From an uncultured Bacteroidota bacterium (GTDB taxonomy: Bacteria > Bacteroidota > Bacteroidia > Bacteroidales > P3), in NCBI GenBank assembly GCA_902775135.1, contig CACYKY010000020.1, forward strand, positions 1 to 39,570: DNA of 39,570 nt. The letters are read 5' to 3'. Below the pieces are notes generated by a model, which was given only the letters and a program-made list of their open reading frames with translations, did no database searches and was not told where the DNA came from. A program made the translations under genes and the position numbers. This document shows, one piece after another, positions 15,057-24,060 of the stretch (position 1 is the first letter of the stretch; each line of letters starts with the position of its first letter).

Positions 15057-15881
15057 ATGGCTTTAAAGAAAATTAAACCTACGACTCCTGGCCAGCGCCA
15101 CAAATTGGTTGTCACCAACGACGACATCACCGCTACCAGGCCGGAGAAGAGCCTTGTTTACGGCAAGCGTAAGAGCGGTGGCCGTAACAATCAGGGTAAG
15201 ATGACGATGCGCTATATCGGCGGCGGACACAAGCAGTTGTTCCGTTTCGTTGATTTCAAGCGTAACAAAGATGGTATCCCCGCCGTGGTGAAGACCATCG
15301 AGTACGACCCCAACCGCAGTTCGCGCATTGCCCTTGTGTGCTATGCCGACGGTGAGAAGAGCTACATCCTTTGCCCCCAGGGCCTGAAGGTCGGTCAGAC
15401 CATCATGTCCGGTGCCGGTGTCGCTCCCGAAGTGGGAAACACCCTGTTGCTTGCTGAGATTCCTTTCGGCACGCTGATTCACAATATCGAGCTTCGTCCT
15501 GGCCAGGGTGCCAAGATGGTGCGTTCCGCTGGTGCCTATGCCCAGCTGATGAGCCGCGACGACAAGTATGCCATCATCAAGATGCCCAGCGGCGAGATGC
15601 GCATGATCCTCCAGGCTTGCCGTGCCACCGTTGGTATCGTGAGCAATCCTGAGCACAACCTCGAAGTCGGCGGTAAAGCCGGTCGCAGCCGTCACCTCGG
15701 CCGTCGTCCGCGCAACCGTGGCGTTGTCATGAACCCTGTCGACCACCCGATGGGCGGTGGTGAAGGCCGTCAGACTGGCGGACATCCTCGTTCGCGCAAG
15801 GGTATCCCGGCTAAGGGCTACAAGACTCGCGCTCCCAAGAAGCAGTCGAGCAAGTACATCGTCGAAAGAAGAAAGAAGTAA
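15057..15881 (+). CDS. rplB: 50S ribosomal protein L2 (uL2)
   Basis: L2 is needed for subunit association and peptidyl transferase assembly. Its 274 residues fit the family. Diagnostic parts are [20 protein letters not shown] in the N-terminal half and the C-terminal [18 protein letters not shown], with the conserved His of the [10 protein letters not shown] motif close to the catalytic centre. The basic C-terminal tail ends in RRKK. It is 20 bp upstream of rpsS. Confidence 0.99.
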   Translation: MALKKIKPTTPGQRHKLVVTNDDITATRPEKSLVYGKRKSGGRNNQGKMTMRYIGGGHKQLFRFVDFKRNKDGIPAVVKTIEYDPNRSSRIALVCYADGEKSYILCPQGLKVGQTIMSGAGVAPEVGNTLLLAEIPFGTLIHNIELRPGQGAKMVRSAGAYAQLMSRDDKYAIIKMPSGEMRMILQACRATVGIVSNPEHNLEVGGKAGRSRHLGRRPRNRGVVMNPVDHPMGGGEGRQTGGHPRSRKGIPAKGYKTRAPKKQSSKYIVERRKK

Positions 15882-15901
15882 CTCAGTAAAAAGAAGAAAC
15901 A

Positions 15902-16180
15902 ATGAGTCGTTCATTAAAGAAAGGTCCTTATATTTTCCACAAACTGGAAAAACGTGTAATCGAGGCACAGCAGTCCAACAAGAAGGTTACCATCAAGACA
16001 TGGTCGAGAGCTTCGATGATTTCGCCCGACTTTGTGGGTCAGACCATTGCCGTGCACAATGGCAACAAGTTCATCCCCGTGTATGTCACCGAGAACATGG
16101 TGGGTCACAAGCTTGGCGAGTTCGCTCCTACCCGCATCTTCCGCGGCCATGCAGGATCTAAAGATAAAGGCAAAAAGTAA
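15902..16180 (+). CDS. rpsS: 30S ribosomal protein S19 (uS19)
   Basis: S19 lies in the 30S head next to S13 and contacts the 50S bridges. It has 92 residues. [33 protein letters not shown] and [13 protein letters not shown] are family hallmarks. Spacing is 20 bp from rplB and 13 bp to rplV, consistent with a single transcript. Confidence 0.99.
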   Translation: MSRSLKKGPYIFHKLEKRVIEAQQSNKKVTIKTWSRASMISPDFVGQTIAVHNGNKFIPVYVTENMVGHKLGEFAPTRIFRGHAGSKDKGKK

Positions 16181-16193
16181 ATTTTAAAAGAAA

Positions 16194-16631
16194 ATGGGAC
16201 GTAGAAAACACAATAGTGCAGAAGCACGTAAAGAAGCCAACAAGACCCTTTATGTGGCAAAGTTGATGAACAATCCTACTTCGCCTCGTAAGACCCGTCT
16301 CGTCGCTGACCTCGTCCGTGGTGTCGACGTCGAGAAGGCTCTCGGTATCCTTCAGTACAACCCCAGAGAGTCCGCTCCCAAGATGCGCAAGCTCATCCTC
16401 TCCGCTGTCGCCAACTGGCAGGCCAAGAATGAGGGTGCCCGCATGGAGGACGCTCAGTTGTATGTCAAGCAGATCAAGGTCGACGAAGGCCGCACGATGA
16501 AGCGCATGCGCACCGCCCCCCAGGGTCGTGGCTATCGTATCCGCAAGCGCAGCAACCACATCACCGTGATTCTCGGCAGCCGTCTTGAGGATGCCCCGGT
16601 CGCTAAGGCTGAAAAAGAAGAAACAAAATAA
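16194..16631 (+). CDS. rplV: 50S ribosomal protein L22 (uL22)
   Basis: L22 sends a beta-hairpin into the exit tunnel next to L4, where macrolide-resistance mutations arise. The protein has 145 residues, longer than the 110 of E. coli because of an N-terminal basic start and an acidic/Lys tail (about residues 130-145, rich in E, K and A). The hairpin motif MKRMRTAPQGRGYRIRKRSN is intact. rpsC follows after 25 bp. Confidence 0.98.
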   Translation: MGRRKHNSAEARKEANKTLYVAKLMNNPTSPRKTRLVADLVRGVDVEKALGILQYNPRESAPKMRKLILSAVANWQAKNEGARMEDAQLYVKQIKVDEGRTMKRMRTAPQGRGYRIRKRSNHITVILGSRLEDAPVAKAEKEETK

Positions 16632-16656
16632 GTAATTAAAAAGAAGAAACTCAACA

Positions 16657-17412
16657 ATGGGACAAAAAACTAACCCAATTGGAAACAGATTAGGTATCAT
16701 CCGCGGATGGGATTCTAACTGGTTTGGCGGAAGAAGATTTGAACAGAAGCTCGTTGAGGACGACAAGATCCGTAAGTATCTCAACGCCCGTCTTGCCAAG
16801 GCTAGCATCTCCAAGATTTACATTGAGCGTACTCTTAAGTTGCTCACCGTCACGATTAACTCGGCTCGTCCGGGTCTGATTATCGGTCGTGCGGGTTCCG
16901 AGGTTGACAAACTGCGTGAGGAGCTCAAGAAGCTCACTGGCAAGGATGTGCAGATCAACATCAGCGAGGTGAAACGCCCCGAGATGGATGCCGTTCTCGT
17001 TGCCCAGAACATTGCCAAACAGATTGAAGGCCGTATCCAGTACCGCCGCGCCATCAAGAACGCCATCACTTCCACGATGCGTACTGGTGCCGAAGGTATC
17101 AAGGTCTCCATCGCCGGTCGTATCGGTGGTGCCGAAATCGCTCGTAGCGAGCACTTCAAAGAGGGTCGTACTCCTCTTCACACCCTGCGTGCCGATATCG
17201 ATTATGCCAACGCCGAGGCTCACACCACTTATGGCCGTATTGGTATCAAGGTGTGGATTTGCCGTGGTGTCATCTATGGCAGACCCGAGCTCGTTCCCTC
17301 CACCGTTGGCGGTCAGCAGAAGGACCACCGTGCAGGTGCCATGGGCGCAGGCCGTCGTCCGGAAGGCGCTCCCCGTCGCCGTCAGGGCAGCAGAAATAAC
17401 AATAGTAAATAA
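16657..17412 (+). CDS. rpsC: 30S ribosomal protein S3 (uS3)
   Basis: S3 forms part of the mRNA entry channel and its helicase activity. The 251 residues comprise the N-terminal region ([13 protein letters not shown]), a KH type 2 domain with the loop [14 protein letters not shown], and the C-terminal domain with [12 protein letters not shown] and [10 protein letters not shown]. The tail is Arg/Gly/Asn-rich and looks disordered. A 57-bp spacer with a fold-back separates it from rplP. Confidence 0.99.
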   Translation: MGQKTNPIGNRLGIIRGWDSNWFGGRRFEQKLVEDDKIRKYLNARLAKASISKIYIERTLKLLTVTINSARPGLIIGRAGSEVDKLREELKKLTGKDVQINISEVKRPEMDAVLVAQNIAKQIEGRIQYRRAIKNAITSTMRTGAEGIKVSIAGRIGGAEIARSEHFKEGRTPLHTLRADIDYANAEAHTTYGRIGIKVWICRGVIYGRPELVPSTVGGQQKDHRAGAMGAGRRPEGAPRRRQGSRNNNSK

Positions 17413-17416
17413 TAAG

Positions 17417-17458
17417 GTTTAGCGTTAGCGTCAAGTCACTAAAAACTAAACACTAAAC
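17417..17458. repeat. Imperfect inverted repeat between rpsC and rplP
   Basis: GTTTAGCGTTAG (from 17417) can pair imperfectly with CTAAACACTAAAC (ending at 17458), and the right arm also contains a direct repeat of ACTAAA. It fills the 57-bp spacer. No T run follows, so it is not a classical terminator. It may be an mRNA processing or stability element. Confidence 0.55.
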
Positions 17459-17469
17459 AATAAGAAGAA

Positions 17470-17892
17470 ATGTTACAACCCAAGAAAACAAGATATAGAA
17501 AGCAGCAGAAAGGCAAGATTAAAGGTAATGCCTTCCGTGGCCATGAACTTGCATTCGGTACCTTCGGTATCAAATCGCTTGAGACTTGCTTCATCACTGG
17601 CCGTCAAATAGAGGCTGCTCGTCAAGCTGTAACGCGTCACATGAAACGTGAAGGTCAGATTTGGATTCGCATCTTCCCGGACAAGCCCATCACCAAGAAG
17701 CCCAATGAGGTCCGTATGGGTAAAGGTAAGGGTGCCCCCGAGTATTTCGTTGCCCGCGTCATGCCCGGTACCATGCTGTTCGAGTGCGAGGGTGTTCCCA
17801 TGGATGTTGCTAAAGAGGCTCTCCGTTTGGCCGCTCAGAAACTTCCCATCTCGACCAAATTTGTCGTCAAAAGAGACTATATCGAAGAATAA
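17470..17892 (+). CDS. rplP: 50S ribosomal protein L16 (uL16)
   Basis: L16 sits near the A-site tRNA elbow and is a late assembly protein. The length of 140 is typical. [16 protein letters not shown], the [23 protein letters not shown] stretch and [18 protein letters not shown] are the characteristic parts. rpmC starts 18 bp downstream. Confidence 0.99.
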   Translation: MLQPKKTRYRKQQKGKIKGNAFRGHELAFGTFGIKSLETCFITGRQIEAARQAVTRHMKREGQIWIRIFPDKPITKKPNEVRMGKGKGAPEYFVARVMPGTMLFECEGVPMDVAKEALRLAAQKLPISTKFVVKRDYIEE

Positions 17893-17910
17893 ATAAGAAG
17901 AACCTCAGTC

Positions 17911-18114
17911 ATGAAGAATGAAATTGTTTTAAAAGAGCTCTCGACTGCTGAATTGAAGGAGAGACTTGAGACCGAGCGTGCCACCTATCAGAAGATGCTT
18001 CTGACCCATGCCGTTTCCCCTCTCGAGAATCCCAACAAAATTAAAGAAAGTAGAAAAAACATTGCCCGCTGCCTTACGGAGCTCCGCGCGCGTGAAATCG
18101 CCGACAAAAAGTAA
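17911..18114 (+). CDS. rpmC: 50S ribosomal protein L29 (uL29)
   Basis: L29 is a small helical-hairpin protein at the tunnel exit near L23. It has 67 residues; ELKERLETERATYQKMLLTHAVSPLENPNKIKESRK matches the two-helix pattern in pieces. A 14-codon mini-frame begins just after its stop (ATG at 18117) and overlaps the rpsQ start. Confidence 0.97.
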   Translation: MKNEIVLKELSTAELKERLETERATYQKMLLTHAVSPLENPNKIKESRKNIARCLTELRAREIADKK

Positions 18115-18145
18115 GCATGGCAACTCGTAAAATCCAAGTGTTAAG

Positions 18146-18400
18146 ATGGAAAGAAATTTAAGAAAAGAAAGAATCGGTGTTGTGGTCAGCAACAAGATGG
18201 ACAAATCCATCGTGATTCTCGTCGAGCGTAAGGTGAAACACCCCAAGTACGGCAAGTTCGTTAAGAAGTCCACCAAATTCATGGCCCACGACGAAAAGAA
18301 TGAGGCTAACATCGGAGACACCGTCCGTATCATGGAGACCCGCCCTCTGAGCAAGAACAAGTGCTGGCGTCTGGTCGAAATCGTCGAGAAGGCTAAATAG
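18146..18400 (+). CDS. rpsQ: 30S ribosomal protein S17 (uS17)
   Basis: S17 is an OB-fold primary-assembly protein of the 30S body. It has 84 residues. [21 protein letters not shown] and [21 protein letters not shown] are the expected core, followed by [19 protein letters not shown]. The start ATG is preceded by an unusual overlapping 14-codon frame (18117-18161, another phase), so translational coupling is possible. Confidence 0.99.
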   Translation: MERNLRKERIGVVVSNKMDKSIVILVERKVKHPKYGKFVKKSTKFMAHDEKNEANIGDTVRIMETRPLSKNKCWRLVEIVEKAK

Positions 18401-18427
18401 TACACCTATCAGAAAAACTAAAAAGAA

Positions 18428-18796
18428 ATGATACAACAAGAAACCAGAATGACAGTTGCCGATAACAGCGGTGCCAAGAGTGCCCTGTGTATCCGTGTCC
18501 TTGGTGGCACCAAGAAGCGTTATGCTTCCATTGGCGATACCATCGTCGTGGCCATCAAAGATGCTCTTCCCTCCGGCAACGTGAAGAAGGGTAGCGTTTC
18601 CAAAGCAGTCGTGGTGCGCACCAAGAAAGAGATTCGTCGCAATGATGGTTCGTACATCCGCTTCGACGACAATGCCTGCGTCCTGCTCACCGCCGCCGAT
18701 GAGCTCCGTGGCACCCGTATCTTCGGCCCCGTGGGTCGTGAACTGCGCGAGAAACAGTTTATGAAGATTGTCTCTCTCGCTCCCGAAGTATTGTAA
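18428..18796 (+). CDS. rplN: 50S ribosomal protein L14 (uL14)
   Basis: L14 lies at the subunit interface and is the docking site of the silencing factor RsfS. The length of 122 is universal. [37 protein letters not shown] and the C-terminal [26 protein letters not shown] confirm it. It opens the spc-type section, 27 bp after rpsQ. Confidence 0.99.
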   Translation: MIQQETRMTVADNSGAKSALCIRVLGGTKKRYASIGDTIVVAIKDALPSGNVKKGSVSKAVVVRTKKEIRRNDGSYIRFDDNACVLLTAADELRGTRIFGPVGRELREKQFMKIVSLAPEVL

Positions 18797-18820
18797 TTTA
18801 TTAAAAGAAAGAAGAGAACA

Positions 18821-19135
18821 ATGAAATTGCACGTTAAGAAAGGGGATATGGTTCAGGTGATCGCTGGCGATGACAAAGGCAAAATCGCCAAGGTCCTGAA
18901 GGTCTATCCCGAAAAGAATCGCGCCATCGTCGAGGGTGTCAACGTGAACAAGAAACATACTAAGCCCAACGCCAAGAACACCCAGGGCGGTATTGTTGAA
19001 CAGGAGGCTCCTATTCACATCTCCAACCTCATGGTTGTTGTCGGAAAGACCCCCACCAAGGTTGGCCGCCGTGTTGACGAAAAGACTGGCAAAATAGTCC
19101 GTTATTCTAAAAAAACAGGAGAGGAGATTAAGTAA
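18821..19135 (+). CDS. rplX: 50S ribosomal protein L24 (uL24)
   Basis: L24 is an assembly-initiator protein with a KOW motif: [25 protein letters not shown], in parts, at residues 3-28. It has 104 residues. The C-terminal codons include an AGGAGAGGAGA stretch which lies 8 bases before the rplE start; its TAA shares one base with the rplE ATG (TAATG), so termination and reinitiation are coupled. Confidence 0.99.
   Translation: MKLHVKKGDMVQVIAGDDKGKIAKVLKVYPEKNRAIVEGVNVNKKHTKPNAKNTQGGIVEQEAPIHISNLMVVVGKTPTKVGRRVDEKTGKIVRYSKKTGEEIK
19121..19126 (+). promoter_or_regulatory. Shine-Dalgarno-like site for rplE
   Basis: GAGGAG lies 8 bases before ATG 19135, inside the last codons of rplX. The same GAGAGGAGATT context appears before rplF. 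Most genes in this window have A-rich leaders without such a site. Confidence 0.55.
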
Positions 19136-19695
19136 TGGCATACATTCCCGCATTAAAGACCAAATACAAAGAGGAGATAGTTGCCTCCCTCATGAAGGAG
19201 TACAACTACAAGACCGTCATGCAGTGCCCTCGCCTGCTCAAGATTACCCTCAATCAGGGCCTCGGCAAAGCCGCTATTGCTGACAAGAAAGTCATCGACA
19301 AAGGCATTGAGGAGATGACCGCCATCACCGGCCAGAAGGCTGTCGCCACCAAGTCGCGCAAGGATATTTCCAACTTCAAGCTGCGCCGTGGCATGCCCAT
19401 TGGCGTCCGCGTGACCCTCCGTGGTGAGCGCATGTACGAGTTCCTCGAGCGTCTCGTCACCGCCTCTATCCCCCGTATCCGCGACTTCCGCGGCATCAAC
19501 GACAAGGGTTTCGATGGCAAGGGTAACTACACCTTTGGTATCGCTGAGCAGATTATCTTCCCTGAGATTGATATCGACAAGATTGACCGCATCCAGGGTA
19601 TGGACATCACCTTCGTTACCTCGGCCCAGACCGACAAGGAGGCCATGTCGCTGCTCAAAGAGTTCGGTTTACCGTTCAAGAATCAACAAAAATAA
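19135..19695 (+). CDS. rplE: 50S ribosomal protein L5 (uL5)
   Basis: L5 binds 5S rRNA and forms the central-protuberance bridge to S13. It has 186 residues. Conserved segments are [36 protein letters not shown] and [17 protein letters not shown]. The start overlaps the rplX stop by one base and is preceded by a GAGGAG site. rpsN follows after 5 bp. Confidence 0.99.
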   Translation: MAYIPALKTKYKEEIVASLMKEYNYKTVMQCPRLLKITLNQGLGKAAIADKKVIDKGIEEMTAITGQKAVATKSRKDISNFKLRRGMPIGVRVTLRGERMYEFLERLVTASIPRIRDFRGINDKGFDGKGNYTFGIAEQIIFPEIDIDKIDRIQGMDITFVTSAQTDKEAMSLLKEFGLPFKNQQK

Positions 19696-19700
19696 GCATA

Positions 19701-20000
19701 ATGGCTAAAGAATCGATTAAAGCAAGAGAGCGCAAAAGAGCTAAGATGGTGGCTAAGTATGCTGCCAAGCGCGCTGCCCTGAAAGAAATTGTCCGCACCG
19801 GCGAGCCTGAGGATGTCGAGAAGGCTGTCATCGCCCTTCAGAAACTTCCGAAGAACGCATGCCCCATCCGCATGCATAATCGCTGCCAGCTGACCGGCCG
19901 TCCCAAAGGCTACATGCGTCAGTTCGGTATCTCGCGTATTAACTTCCGTGAGATGGCAGTATCCGGCCTTATCCCTGGTGTGAAAAAAGCAAGTTGGTAA
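19701..20000 (+). CDS. rpsN: 30S ribosomal protein S14 (uS14), zinc-free form
   Basis: S14 completes the 30S head. At 99 residues it is the long form; the short zinc-binding form is about 61 residues. Only two Cys remain in the [18 protein letters not shown] region, so the four-Cys zinc knuckle is absent, as expected for the C-minus type. The C-terminus [18 protein letters not shown] is characteristic. A 72-bp spacer precedes rpsH. Confidence 0.99.
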   Translation: MAKESIKARERKRAKMVAKYAAKRAALKEIVRTGEPEDVEKAVIALQKLPKNACPIRMHNRCQLTGRPKGYMRQFGISRINFREMAVSGLIPGVKKASW

Positions 20001-20010
20001 GAAATAATTT

Positions 20011-20043
20011 ATTGGTAGCTTTGCAAGTTGGCATAACACCAAT
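20011..20043 (+). promoter_or_regulatory. Spacer with candidate promoter element and inverted repeat before rpsH
   Basis: TAGCTTTG (20016-20023) matches the TAnnTTTG -7 box. The -33 position holds GTTG (19993-19996) at 19 bp, one mismatch from TTTG. ATTGGT (20011-20016) and ACCAAT (20038-20043) form a 6-bp inverted repeat around it. It may be an internal promoter for the rpsH part of the cluster or an mRNA hairpin. Confidence 0.35.
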
Positions 20044-20072
20044 ACTACAAAACTTAAAATCAAAAAATTAAA

Positions 20073-20474
20073 ATGGTAACAGATCCTATTGCAGATTACT
20101 TGACCCGCATGAGAAACGCCATTGCCGCCAAGCATCGCGTGGTCGAAATCCCCGGTTCCAAACTGAAGAAGGAAATCACCAAGATTCTCTTCGAGAAGGG
20201 CTACATCCTCAACTACAAGTTCGAGAATGAAGGTTCCCACAATCAGAGCATCAAAATCGCTCTGAAGTATCACCCCCTCACCAAACAGTCGGCCATCGCT
20301 GAGCTCAAGCGTGTCTCCAGCCCTGGTCTGCGCAAGTATGTCTCCGTCGACGAGATGCCCCGCGTCCTCAATGGTCTCGGCATCGCCATCGTGTCCACTT
20401 CCAAAGGCCTTATGACCGACAAGGAAGCCCGTACCCTCAACGTGGGCGGCGAAGTTTTATGTTACATCAGCTAA
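20073..20474 (+). CDS. rpsH: 30S ribosomal protein S8 (uS8)
   Basis: S8 binds the central domain of 16S rRNA and in E. coli represses the spc operon at the rplE site. It has 133 residues. [44 protein letters not shown] in parts and the C-terminal [17 protein letters not shown] are diagnostic. rplF follows after 21 bp with a GAGGAG site. Confidence 0.99.
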   Translation: MVTDPIADYLTRMRNAIAAKHRVVEIPGSKLKKEITKILFEKGYILNYKFENEGSHNQSIKIALKYHPLTKQSAIAELKRVSSPGLRKYVSVDEMPRVLNGLGIAIVSTSKGLMTDKEARTLNVGGEVLCYIS

Positions 20475-20480
20475 TCAAGA

Positions 20481-20486
20481 GAGGAG
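20481..20486 (+). promoter_or_regulatory. Shine-Dalgarno-like site for rplF
   Basis: GAGGAG is placed 9 bases before ATG 20496, in the sequence context AGAGAGGAGATT, almost the same as before rplE. Confidence 0.55.
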
Positions 20487-20495
20487 ATTTAGAAA

Positions 20496-21050
20496 ATGTC
20501 AAGAATAGGTAAAATGCCCATCCACCTTCCCAAAGGTGTCGAAGTGAAGATTTCTGATGACAATGTTCTGACCGTCAAGGGACCCCTCGGAGAACTCAAC
20601 CAGAAAGTGAACCCCATGATCGAGATGAAGGTTGAAGACGGCGTGCTCCATTTCAACCGTCCTAACGACGAGCGTGAGACCAAGGCCATGCACGGCCTCT
20701 ATCGTGCCCTTGCTGCCAACATGGTGAAAGGTGTCAGCGAAGGTTTCAAGACCGTTCAGGAAGTCATCGGCGTTGGTTACAAAGTCCAGGCTACCGGCAA
20801 TGTCATGGAGATGGACCTCGGTTATTCCCATAAGATTTTCTTCGAGCTCGCCCCCGAAATCAAAGTCGAGACTGTCACCGAGAAAGGTAAGAACCCCATC
20901 ATCACCATGACCTGCTGCGACAAGCAGATCCTGGGTCAGGCTGCAGCAAAAATCCGTTCGCTCCGCAAGCCCGAACCCTACAAGGGTAAAGGTATCCGCT
21001 TCCAGGGCGAAGAAGTCCGTAAGAAGGCTGGTAAAGCTGCTGCTAAATAA
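20496..21050 (+). CDS. rplF: 50S ribosomal protein L6 (uL6)
   Basis: L6 is near the factor-binding site next to the sarcin-ricin loop. Its 184 residues form two related alpha/beta domains: MSRIGKMPIHLPKGVEV at the start, GYKVQATGNVMEMDLGYSH in the centre and KPEPYKGKGIRFQGE at the end. It starts 21 bp after rpsH and ends 47 bp before rplR. Confidence 0.99.
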   Translation: MSRIGKMPIHLPKGVEVKISDDNVLTVKGPLGELNQKVNPMIEMKVEDGVLHFNRPNDERETKAMHGLYRALAANMVKGVSEGFKTVQEVIGVGYKVQATGNVMEMDLGYSHKIFFELAPEIKVETVTEKGKNPIITMTCCDKQILGQAAAKIRSLRKPEPYKGKGIRFQGEEVRKKAGKAAAK

Positions 21051-21097
21051 ATAGTTAGGTAAAAAGAAATTGCCAATAGCCAAAAGAAAGAACAATT

Positions 21098-21451
21098 ATG
21101 GCAACAAAAAAAGACATAAGAAGAACAAAAATCAAATTCCGCATCCGTCACAAAATCAGCGGCACTGCTGAAATGCCCCGCCTGTCGGTTTTCAGAAGCA
21201 ATAAGGAAATCTACGCTCAGGTGATTGACGATGTAAAAGGTGTGACACTGACCGCAGCCTCTTCCCTCGAGAAAGGCTTTGAAAAGAGTGGCACAAAGAG
21301 CGAAGTGGCCGCCAAGGTCGGCAAAACCGTTGCCGAGCGCGCCATTGCCGCTGGTATCAATACCGTTGTTTTTGACCGTAATGGTTACCTCTACCACGGC
21401 CGCGTGAAGAGCTTGGCCGACGGTGCCAGAGAAGGTGGTTTAAAATTCTAA
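21098..21451 (+). CDS. rplR: 50S ribosomal protein L18 (uL18)
   Basis: L18 binds 5S rRNA together with L5 and L25. It has 117 residues. [20 protein letters not shown] is the RNA-binding N-terminus, and [25 protein letters not shown] is the conserved C-terminus in parts. rpsE follows after 6 bp. Confidence 0.99.
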   Translation: MATKKDIRRTKIKFRIRHKISGTAEMPRLSVFRSNKEIYAQVIDDVKGVTLTAASSLEKGFEKSGTKSEVAAKVGKTVAERAIAAGINTVVFDRNGYLYHGRVKSLADGAREGGLKF

Positions 21452-21457
21452 TAAGTC

Positions 21458-21976
21458 ATGGCAGAAGTAAACATTAAAAGAGTAAAATCGAGCGAGATCG
21501 AATTCAAAGATCGTCTTGTCGCTATCAATCGCGTCACCAAGGTCACCAAAGGTGGTAGAACCTTCACCTTTGCTGCCATTGTCGTTATTGGAAATGAAAA
21601 CGGTGTTGTCGGCTACGGCCTCGGTAAAGCCAAGGAGGTCCAGGCCGCTGTTCAGAAAGGTATCGACGATGCCAAGAAGAACCTCATCCGCGTTCCCGTG
21701 CTGAAGGGCACTATCCCCCACGAGCAGTGTGGTAAGTACAGCGGAGCCAAGGTCTTCCTCAAACCCGCTGCTCCCGGTACCGGTGTTATCGCCGGTGGTG
21801 CCATGCGTGCTGTCCTCGAGAGCGTTGGTGTAAAGGATGTCCTTGCCAAGTGCAAAGGCTCTTCGAACCCCCACAGCGTCGTCAAAGCCACCATCAACGC
21901 CCTTCTCCAGATGAAGGATCCCTACATGGTGTCCCAGCTTCGCGGTATCTCTCTCGACAAAGTGTTTAACGGTTAA
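21458..21976 (+). CDS. rpsE: 30S ribosomal protein S5 (uS5)
   Basis: S5 takes part in decoding accuracy and the mRNA entry channel; spectinomycin-resistance changes map to its N-terminal loop. It has 172 residues. The double-stranded RNA-binding fold ([19 protein letters not shown]) and the C-terminal domain ([31 protein letters not shown]) are both intact. rpmD follows after 20 bp. Confidence 0.99.
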   Translation: MAEVNIKRVKSSEIEFKDRLVAINRVTKVTKGGRTFTFAAIVVIGNENGVVGYGLGKAKEVQAAVQKGIDDAKKNLIRVPVLKGTIPHEQCGKYSGAKVFLKPAAPGTGVIAGGAMRAVLESVGVKDVLAKCKGSSNPHSVVKATINALLQMKDPYMVSQLRGISLDKVFNG

Positions 21977-21982
21977 ATTAAT

Positions 21983-21989
21983 AGGAGGT
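21983..21989 (+). promoter_or_regulatory. Consensus Shine-Dalgarno site for rpmD
   Basis: AGGAGGT lies 7 bases before ATG 21997. This is a full anti-SD complement, which is uncommon in Bacteroidota, where the 16S 3' tail is thought to be held away from mRNA. Confidence 0.75.
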
Positions 21990-21996
21990 CAAGATT

Positions 21997-22182
21997 ATGG
22001 CAGAAAAGAAACTCAGAATCAAACAGGTCAGAAGTATAATCGGCCGTCCCGCCCGTCAGAAACGCACCATGGCTGCTCTGGGCCTGCGTCGCATCAACCA
22101 CACCCGTGAGGTTGTCGCCACCCCCCAGATCATGGGCATGATTGATAAGGTCAAGCACCTCATCACTGTCGAAGAAATTTAA
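21997..22182 (+). CDS. rpmD: 50S ribosomal protein L30 (uL30)
   Basis: L30 is a small 50S protein that binds domain II of 23S rRNA. It has 61 residues. KQVRSIIGRPARQKRTMAAL and INHTREVVATPQIMGMIDKV fit the family. It stands out because its start has a perfect AGGAGGT site, while almost all neighbours rely on A-rich leaders. Confidence 0.98.
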   Translation: MAEKKLRIKQVRSIIGRPARQKRTMAALGLRRINHTREVVATPQIMGMIDKVKHLITVEEI

Positions 22183-22210
22183 CCTAGTAAAATAAGAAAG
22201 GAAAGATATA

Positions 22211-22660
22211 ATGAACTTAAGTAATCTCAAGCCTGCTGAAGGATCCATCAAGCATTCGAAACGCATCGGCCGTGGTGCCGGTTCCGGCAAAGGCGGTACC
22301 GCCACCCGCGGTAACAAAGGTGCCAAGGCTCGCTCGGGCTACCATCAGAAGATCGGTTTCGAGGGTGGTCAGATGCCCCTCTATCGCCGTGTCCCCAAGT
22401 TCGGCTTCAAGAACATCAATCGTGTCGAGTACGTCGGCATCAATATCGATACCCTCAATGCCCTCGCCGAGGCCAAGAACATCACCGACTTCAACATCGA
22501 TGTGCTGAAGGAGAACGGCCTTATCTCCGGCAAGGATCGTATCAAGATCTTGGGCCGCGGCGAACTCGCCAAGGCTGTCAACGTCACTGCCCATGCTTTC
22601 TCGGCCACTGCCAAGAAGGCCATCGAGGACAAAGGCGGCGTTGCTACCGTTATTGAATAA
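22211..22660 (+). CDS. rplO: 50S ribosomal protein L15 (uL15)
   Basis: L15 is a late-assembly protein with a long glycine-rich N-terminal extension, here KRIGRGAGSGKGGTATRGNKG and PLYRRVPKFGFKN. It has 149 residues, a usual length. secY begins 15 bp downstream, the classic order. Confidence 0.99.
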   Translation: MNLSNLKPAEGSIKHSKRIGRGAGSGKGGTATRGNKGAKARSGYHQKIGFEGGQMPLYRRVPKFGFKNINRVEYVGINIDTLNALAEAKNITDFNIDVLKENGLISGKDRIKILGRGELAKAVNVTAHAFSATAKKAIEDKGGVATVIE

Positions 22661-22675
22661 TACAATTCTATTACA

Positions 22676-24031
22676 ATGAAGCGATTAATACAGACACTTA
22701 AGAACATCTGGTCGATAGAAGACCTGCGGAAAAGAATCCTCTACACCATTGGTTTGGTGCTGATTTACCGCATTGGTTCCTATGTCGTGCTTCCAGGTGT
22801 CGACCCCTCTCAGCTCGAAGTTCTCAGAAAGCAGGGCTCCGAAGGACTGATGGGCCTTCTCAACATGTTCTCGGGTGGAGCATTCTCCAATGCCTCCATC
22901 TTTGCCTTGGGCATCATGCCTTACATCACGGCATCCATCGTAATTCAGCTGCTCGTGATGGTGGTTCCCAAGTTCCAGAAAATGCAGAGGGAAGGTGAAA
23001 GTGGCCGTAGAAAAATGAATCAGATCACTCGCTGGCTTACCGTCATCGTCACTGGTATGCAGGCTCCCGCCTACATTTCCAACATGACCTACCAGCTCGG
23101 TGCCACCCCCTATGCGCTCCATCCCTTCACGGGTGCTGCGCCTTCGGTGTTCTTCTGGGTCAGCAGCATCATTATCCTGATCAGCGGAACCCTCTTCGTT
23201 ATGTGGCTCGGTGAGCGCATTACCGACAAAGGCGTCGGCAATGGTATCTCGCTTCTGATTATGATTGGTATCATCGCCCGTCTCCCCTTCGCCCTTTCGG
23301 CCGAGTTTGCCTCCCGTCTCTCCGAGGGTGGTGGACTGGTGATGTTCCTCTTCGAACTTGTTGTCCTCCTCGCTGTCATCTTGTTGGTTATCCTCCTTGT
23401 GCAGGGCACTCGCCGTATCCCCGTGCAGTATGCCAAGCGCATCGTTGGTAACAAGCAGTATGGTGGCGTCCGTCAGTACATCCCCATCAAGGTCAACGCA
23501 GCCGGCGTCATGCCCATCATCTTTGCCCAGGCAATCATGTTCTTGCCCATCACCTTCATGGGATTCTCCGACAACTCTTCCAGCAAGTTCGCTATGGCTT
23601 TTGCCGATTACAACAGCTTCTGGTATAACCTGGTGTTCTTCATCCTTGTGGTCGTGTTCACCTACTTCTATACCGCCATCGCCATCAACCCCAACCAGAT
23701 GGCTGAGGACATGAAGAAGAACGGTGGATTTATTCCCGGCGTTAAGCCTGGCAAGAAGACTGCCGAGTATCTCGAGGGCATCCTCTCCAAGATTACTCTC
23801 CCTGGCTCTGTCTTCCTCGCCGTTGTTGCCATCCTGCCGGCCATCATCCGCCTCTTTGGTGTCAACACCCAGTTTGCCCAGTTCTATGGTGGTACCTCCC
23901 TGCTCATTCTCGTCGGTGTTATCCTCGACACCCTCCAGCAGATTGAGAGCCACCTCTTGATGCGTCACTACGACGGCCTCACCAAGACCGGACGCATCAA
24001 GGGCCGCACCTCGATGTCCATCCAGGCTTAA
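22676..24031 (+). CDS. secY: Preprotein translocase subunit SecY
   Basis: SecY is the channel of the Sec translocon in the inner membrane. The 451 residues contain ten hydrophobic segments, the plug region after TM1 (LRKQGSEGLMGLLNMFSGGAF), and the TM2/TM3 segment SIFALGIMPYITASIVIQLL. The cytosolic loop with QYAKRIVGNKQYGG binds SecA and the ribosome. The C-terminus with MRHYDGLTKTGRIKGR is conserved. It lies between rplO and map, and no adk gene is present. Confidence 0.99.
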   Translation: MKRLIQTLKNIWSIEDLRKRILYTIGLVLIYRIGSYVVLPGVDPSQLEVLRKQGSEGLMGLLNMFSGGAFSNASIFALGIMPYITASIVIQLLVMVVPKFQKMQREGESGRRKMNQITRWLTVIVTGMQAPAYISNMTYQLGATPYALHPFTGAAPSVFFWVSSIIILISGTLFVMWLGERITDKGVGNGISLLIMIGIIARLPFALSAEFASRLSEGGGLVMFLFELVVLLAVILLVILLVQGTRRIPVQYAKRIVGNKQYGGVRQYIPIKVNAAGVMPIIFAQAIMFLPITFMGFSDNSSSKFAMAFADYNSFWYNLVFFILVVVFTYFYTAIAINPNQMAEDMKKNGGFIPGVKPGKKTAEYLEGILSKITLPGSVFLAVVAILPAIIRLFGVNTQFAQFYGGTSLLILVGVILDTLQQIESHLLMRHYDGLTKTGRIKGRTSMSIQA

Positions 24032-24060
24032 CTCTACAAAAAACAAGTCAAAGGAAAAGA

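Noticed and set aside
22685..24046. A 453-codon minus-strand frame opposite secY
   Set aside because: It is a shadow frame: Asp/Glu/His-rich and without motifs, while secY is beyond doubt.
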